Positions 60,950 to 64,000 of a stretch of DNA of 64,000 nt are shown here, piece by piece. Numbering within the stretch: the stretch's first letter is position 1; each line of letters begins with the position of its first letter. The notes under the pieces are model-generated. The model worked only from the letters and a program-made list of their open reading frames with translations, was not told the DNA's origin and did no database searches. The stretch lies in the NCBI RefSeq assembly GCF_030269925.1, contig NC_085131.1, positions 2,866,001 to 2,930,000 of the forward strand, given 5' to 3'. The position numbers and the translations under genes are program-made. This DNA comes from Bombyx mori (Eukaryota; Arthropoda; Insecta; Lepidoptera; Bombycidae).

Positions 60950-61200
60950 TTATCCCACTAGGTGGAGTCGGCACAGCTAATTTTCTCTTCCATTCTCTTC
61001 TATCAGCCTGCATCTCAACACTCACTCCTCTCTCTCTCTCATATCGTCATTCACACACTCCATCCATGTCTTATTCGGTCGACCTCTTCCCCCTCTGCCT
61101 TGCACTACCATTTCGATACATCTCCTAGTCACATGCATCTTCTCTCTACGCATCATATGTCCCACACCACGCTGACCGTCCACTCTTTAATTTGTTAATT
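60950..61200 (-). pseudogene. RTE-like LINE C-terminal fragment
   Basis: Minus strand gives MMRREKMHVTRRCIEMVVQG then RGGRGRPNKTWMECVNDDM. Within a GA-dinucleotide run (plus 61027-61041 as CT repeats) the frame slips by one repeat unit, after which GVSVEMQADRREWKRKLAV is readable. It is a C-terminal RTE-type signature; the RT domain is missing. Confidence 0.7.
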
Positions 61201-61550
61201 ACCGGGGCTACTTTCAGCCCTCTTCTTTTTTTTCGTAATCGTTCGTATCACGGACTGTTGTATTGTGGTAATAGAGCGTGGACTGTATTTATTGTTTTGA
61301 GATATTTATTTTACCCTTTTTTGACAAATTAAAGACTTAATATAAGCGAAATATAAAATTGATGCGTTGCTCTTGGTGGCTGGATTTGAAAGGGGATTGG
61401 TGTCATAGCGGACGTCGCTCGCTGACATTGTGACGTTCAGAAATTGAACACAGACCAACACTGATTATTCACAACAGTGTGTTATTTGAAGTTATGAGAC
61501 TTAAAGCATCAATCTGGAACGATTCTAATTCTATTGTCATAGCTAGATGG
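61201..61550. other. AT-rich spacer
   Basis: No gene or recognised repeat. Confidence 0.4.
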
Positions 61551-61800
61551 TGCTGGGGTAGGACGTTTGTAAATTAACAAAGGTAGGTACCACTGCCTCG
61601 TCTATTTCGGCCGTGAAGTAGTAATGCGTTTTGATTTGTAGAATGGAGCAGCCGTTGTAATGTAAAACTGAGATTTAGAACCCATATGTCAAGATGAGTG
61701 GCAACATTTACGTTGTATATATATTATTATGTATATGGGGTTCGGTAACCAGTTAACTCCTGGTGAGAACGTGAACTCATCCAACCATCTCAGTAATAAC
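61551..61800 (+). repeat. Decayed family A repeat, full length
   Basis: GGGGTAGGACGTTTGTAAAT, GGTACCACTGCCTCGTCTAT, AGCAGCCGTTGTAATG and CCATCTCAGTAATAAC follow the body from end to end with heavy divergence, so this is one of the oldest copies. Confidence 0.7.
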
Positions 61801-64000
61801 AAAGTGTTCGATCATCCTAAAAGTCGTTAGGGAATAAAAAGCTGATTGATTTTAAATAATAAGTATTTACCATTTTGGAGTTGTAGTTTTAGATGACAAC
61901 AAAATTAATAAACAATTTCGTTAACTCAACTTTCATTTCGAAACTCAAGAGATCTTTGGCGGCAAAGCTTCTCAGAAGCTAAATTAAGTCGGTTTCTTTC
62001 AGAGAGTATCTACTCGGCGAACTGTCCCCGTGTAGCTGGGAAGATATCGAGAGCTAACTGACGCTACCGTATCTAATAAACCCAACAGGAGTCAGGAAAT
62101 AAAGGGTTGCTACTTCAAAAACAATTCTCTCGCACTCTTTTGTTTTAATTCAACAAAAATCCAATTGTATAAAGTCTTTTAAGTTATTTGTTTGGAAATC
62201 TATTGAGCGGTTTAAGAGTTTTTTTATTACTGGAACGCTCCAAAAGATTAATTTGAATGAAGTCTTCTGTATGGGAATTAGCTAGGTTAATTAACATTAA
62301 GCTATAACTGTTGACTATATGTCTTGTATCTAGTTATTTATACGTTTCGGAAATACGGGATTAAATAATTTCCAGGTCAAATCGTCAGTACCCGTGAACA
62401 TATCTCAAACTGTGCATGTATAGCAAGCACTTTTAGAAAACTAAAATGATAATCTTAAGTATCGACCTAATTTTTACTGAATCCGATTCAGTAACTTTCA
62501 ATCATAAAGTTTTGAAATCAAAACAATTGCCAATAAAAAAATATATATATAAAAAAAATTATCCTCGCAACCCTAGATGGCGTAAGTGAAACTTATCGAG
62601 ATGTTCTACTTTGTGACGACTTTGTAATGCTGATTGTATTTGTCGCTGCTAATTGTTAGAACCCATTTCTTGGATAAGAAAACTCACTGAAAATAAATCT
62701 TAAGTTTAATAATGTTAATGGTATTAACGCAGTTTGGTAATAAATTTATTCGTGCTTAAGTTAACGTACTTAAGACGTGGTGATATTAAGAATTAAAGGT
62801 TGAAGAAATACTGTTAATTGAAAGCTCTGCATGAAATTGACTTTTTTATTACTTTTCCCGAAAATATGTTGAGCACGGCAGAATTTGCAAAAGTGGATTC
62901 ACTTTGCCTTTTTTTATATTAAATTAATGTGTAGCGGAATTAGATACCCTACAAAAATGTACTCTTGACTTCGTTTAAGCCTTATTAAATTTTGTTACAC
63001 TAATTTGAGGGATCCTTAATCACTGTGCTAAAAACGTAAATATTTTTAAGGGTTCCATTGAAAATTCTTTGATACGGTGACTATTTATTGGCTTGGCCCT
63101 GTTGGCTGGTTTACATTATGCTATCTTGCTTTTCATTATTTGCTCATACCACCAGTGTTACACCAGTGTTTGCATCCCCTACTACAGTTTTACGTCATAT
63201 TAGGATATATTATGAACACAATTATTTAAAATATATTTGGGTGTGATATTGCTCGGTAGACCGACGGTTCAGTATGTCACGCTCTGTATACAATTATGTA
63301 AAATTATATTGAATATGATCATAACGAGATTAAGACCACCGTTAAATATCTTGTGTTCTATGATAATATCTACCTACTACATATTCTTACCACAATTTTA
63401 CCATCGCTGCATACGCATAATCACACATAAACTGAAGAATTGTAGACTAATCTGTACACATCTTTCGAGTTCATGCTATTGTTAAAAGGATTACTTAGAA
63501 ACAATTATTTTTTTTACACTTAAGAAAAAAAAAAAACTATCAAAAAGGAAATTTAGTACATATAATGAATCTAGCTATTGAAATGTTTGTGATTATGGAA
63601 GAATTTTGGCAAAAAAAAATTAAGAAAAAAAACTAGACGGGTAAAAAATTTTTTCTTTTGTCTAAGATTATGGTTAACCTACAAATTGTATATATGGTCC
63701 TTTGGCTTTGATTTGGCCCTTTGACTTTCATGTCTAAATCTAAAATTTAAATCATTATTTCATTTTGCTTTAGCTGGGCAAACTAGTTTACATTTTTCCT
63801 GAAATTATGAACCAGTTCTAGCCAAGCCCATAGATATCATAATGTTAATGCTATGTCCCTCTCATTATTGACATCAACTGTCCCATATTCAACTCTGCTT
63901 TCGAAGGTAACAATAAAATTGATGACGATAATTGCAAAGTCAAAAATTAAAACCAACCTGAACTACGGGAAGATACGTAAGCGAACTCTAAATTTATCCC
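61801..64000. other. AT-rich DNA, no gene recognised
   Basis: Long A/T-rich stretch with poly-A/poly-T tracts (62538-62560, 63508-63536). An 82-codon frame at 63237-63485 has no motif. No repeat family defined here is present. Confidence 0.45.

Overview
The window looks like nuclear DNA of a silkmoth (Bombyx mori or a very close relative). The evidence is about three dozen copies of a roughly 240-bp repeat that I recognise as the BMC1-type short repeat of silkmoth, a dozen pieces resembling the Bm1 SINE, lepidopteran-type Helitrons, and LINE proteins of lepidopteran type. These family names come from memory and were not checked by a search. I found no complete host protein-coding gene, rRNA or working tRNA gene. 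The best host-gene signals are promoter and first-exon candidates, the strongest at 56075-56341.

Layout. 1-7.4 kb: a Bm1-like SINE, two Helitrons, an intact single-ORF LINE (2489-6130, minus strand) sitting inside a broken family-A repeat, then a decayed jockey-type fragment. 7.4-8.6 kb: a PIF/Harbinger-like relic with inverted repeats, a MADF-like fragment and a transposase C-terminus. 8.6-18 kb: AT-rich DNA with scattered SINEs, including a tRNA-headed SINE at 10811. 18-21 kb: a nest in which one tRNA-derived SINE has been split by three insertions, two of them with clear target-site duplications (TSDs). 24-26.6 kb: an R1-clade 3' end inserted in a Bm1 copy (13-bp TSD), then a SINE head joined to a broken mariner transposase. 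26.6-49 kb: family-A SINEs alternating with Helitrons, RTE-like 3' ends, a palindromic MITE (41929-42388) and a hAT-type MITE with an 8-bp TSD (46914-47327). 49.6-54.35 kb: an apparently intact two-ORF LINE. 54.4-58.5 kb: sparse repeats and the best promoter/first-exon candidate. 58.6-60.4 kb: an R1-clade LINE 3' part with a 12-bp TSD, itself split by a tRNA-Arg-headed SINE. 60.4-64 kb: mostly AT-rich DNA with an RTE remnant.

How the parts relate. Two intact LINEs could supply reverse transcriptase. The 983-codon LINE has a 3' tail that resembles the tail of family A and is repeated as about nine short stubs with a shared 5' edge, so tail-sharing parasitism of a LINE by SINEs is the clearest working relationship here. 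The nested insertions give a relative order of events that reads directly from the sequence.

Terms used below. Family A: the ~240-bp body that begins near ACTGGTGGTAGGACC and ends near CTAAGCAATAAAA, with or without a tRNA-Arg-like head. Family B: the short 3' tail of the 983-codon LINE, beginning GGTAGGCAGCGG and ending GGGCAATAAAA. Strand + means the A-rich tail lies to the right.
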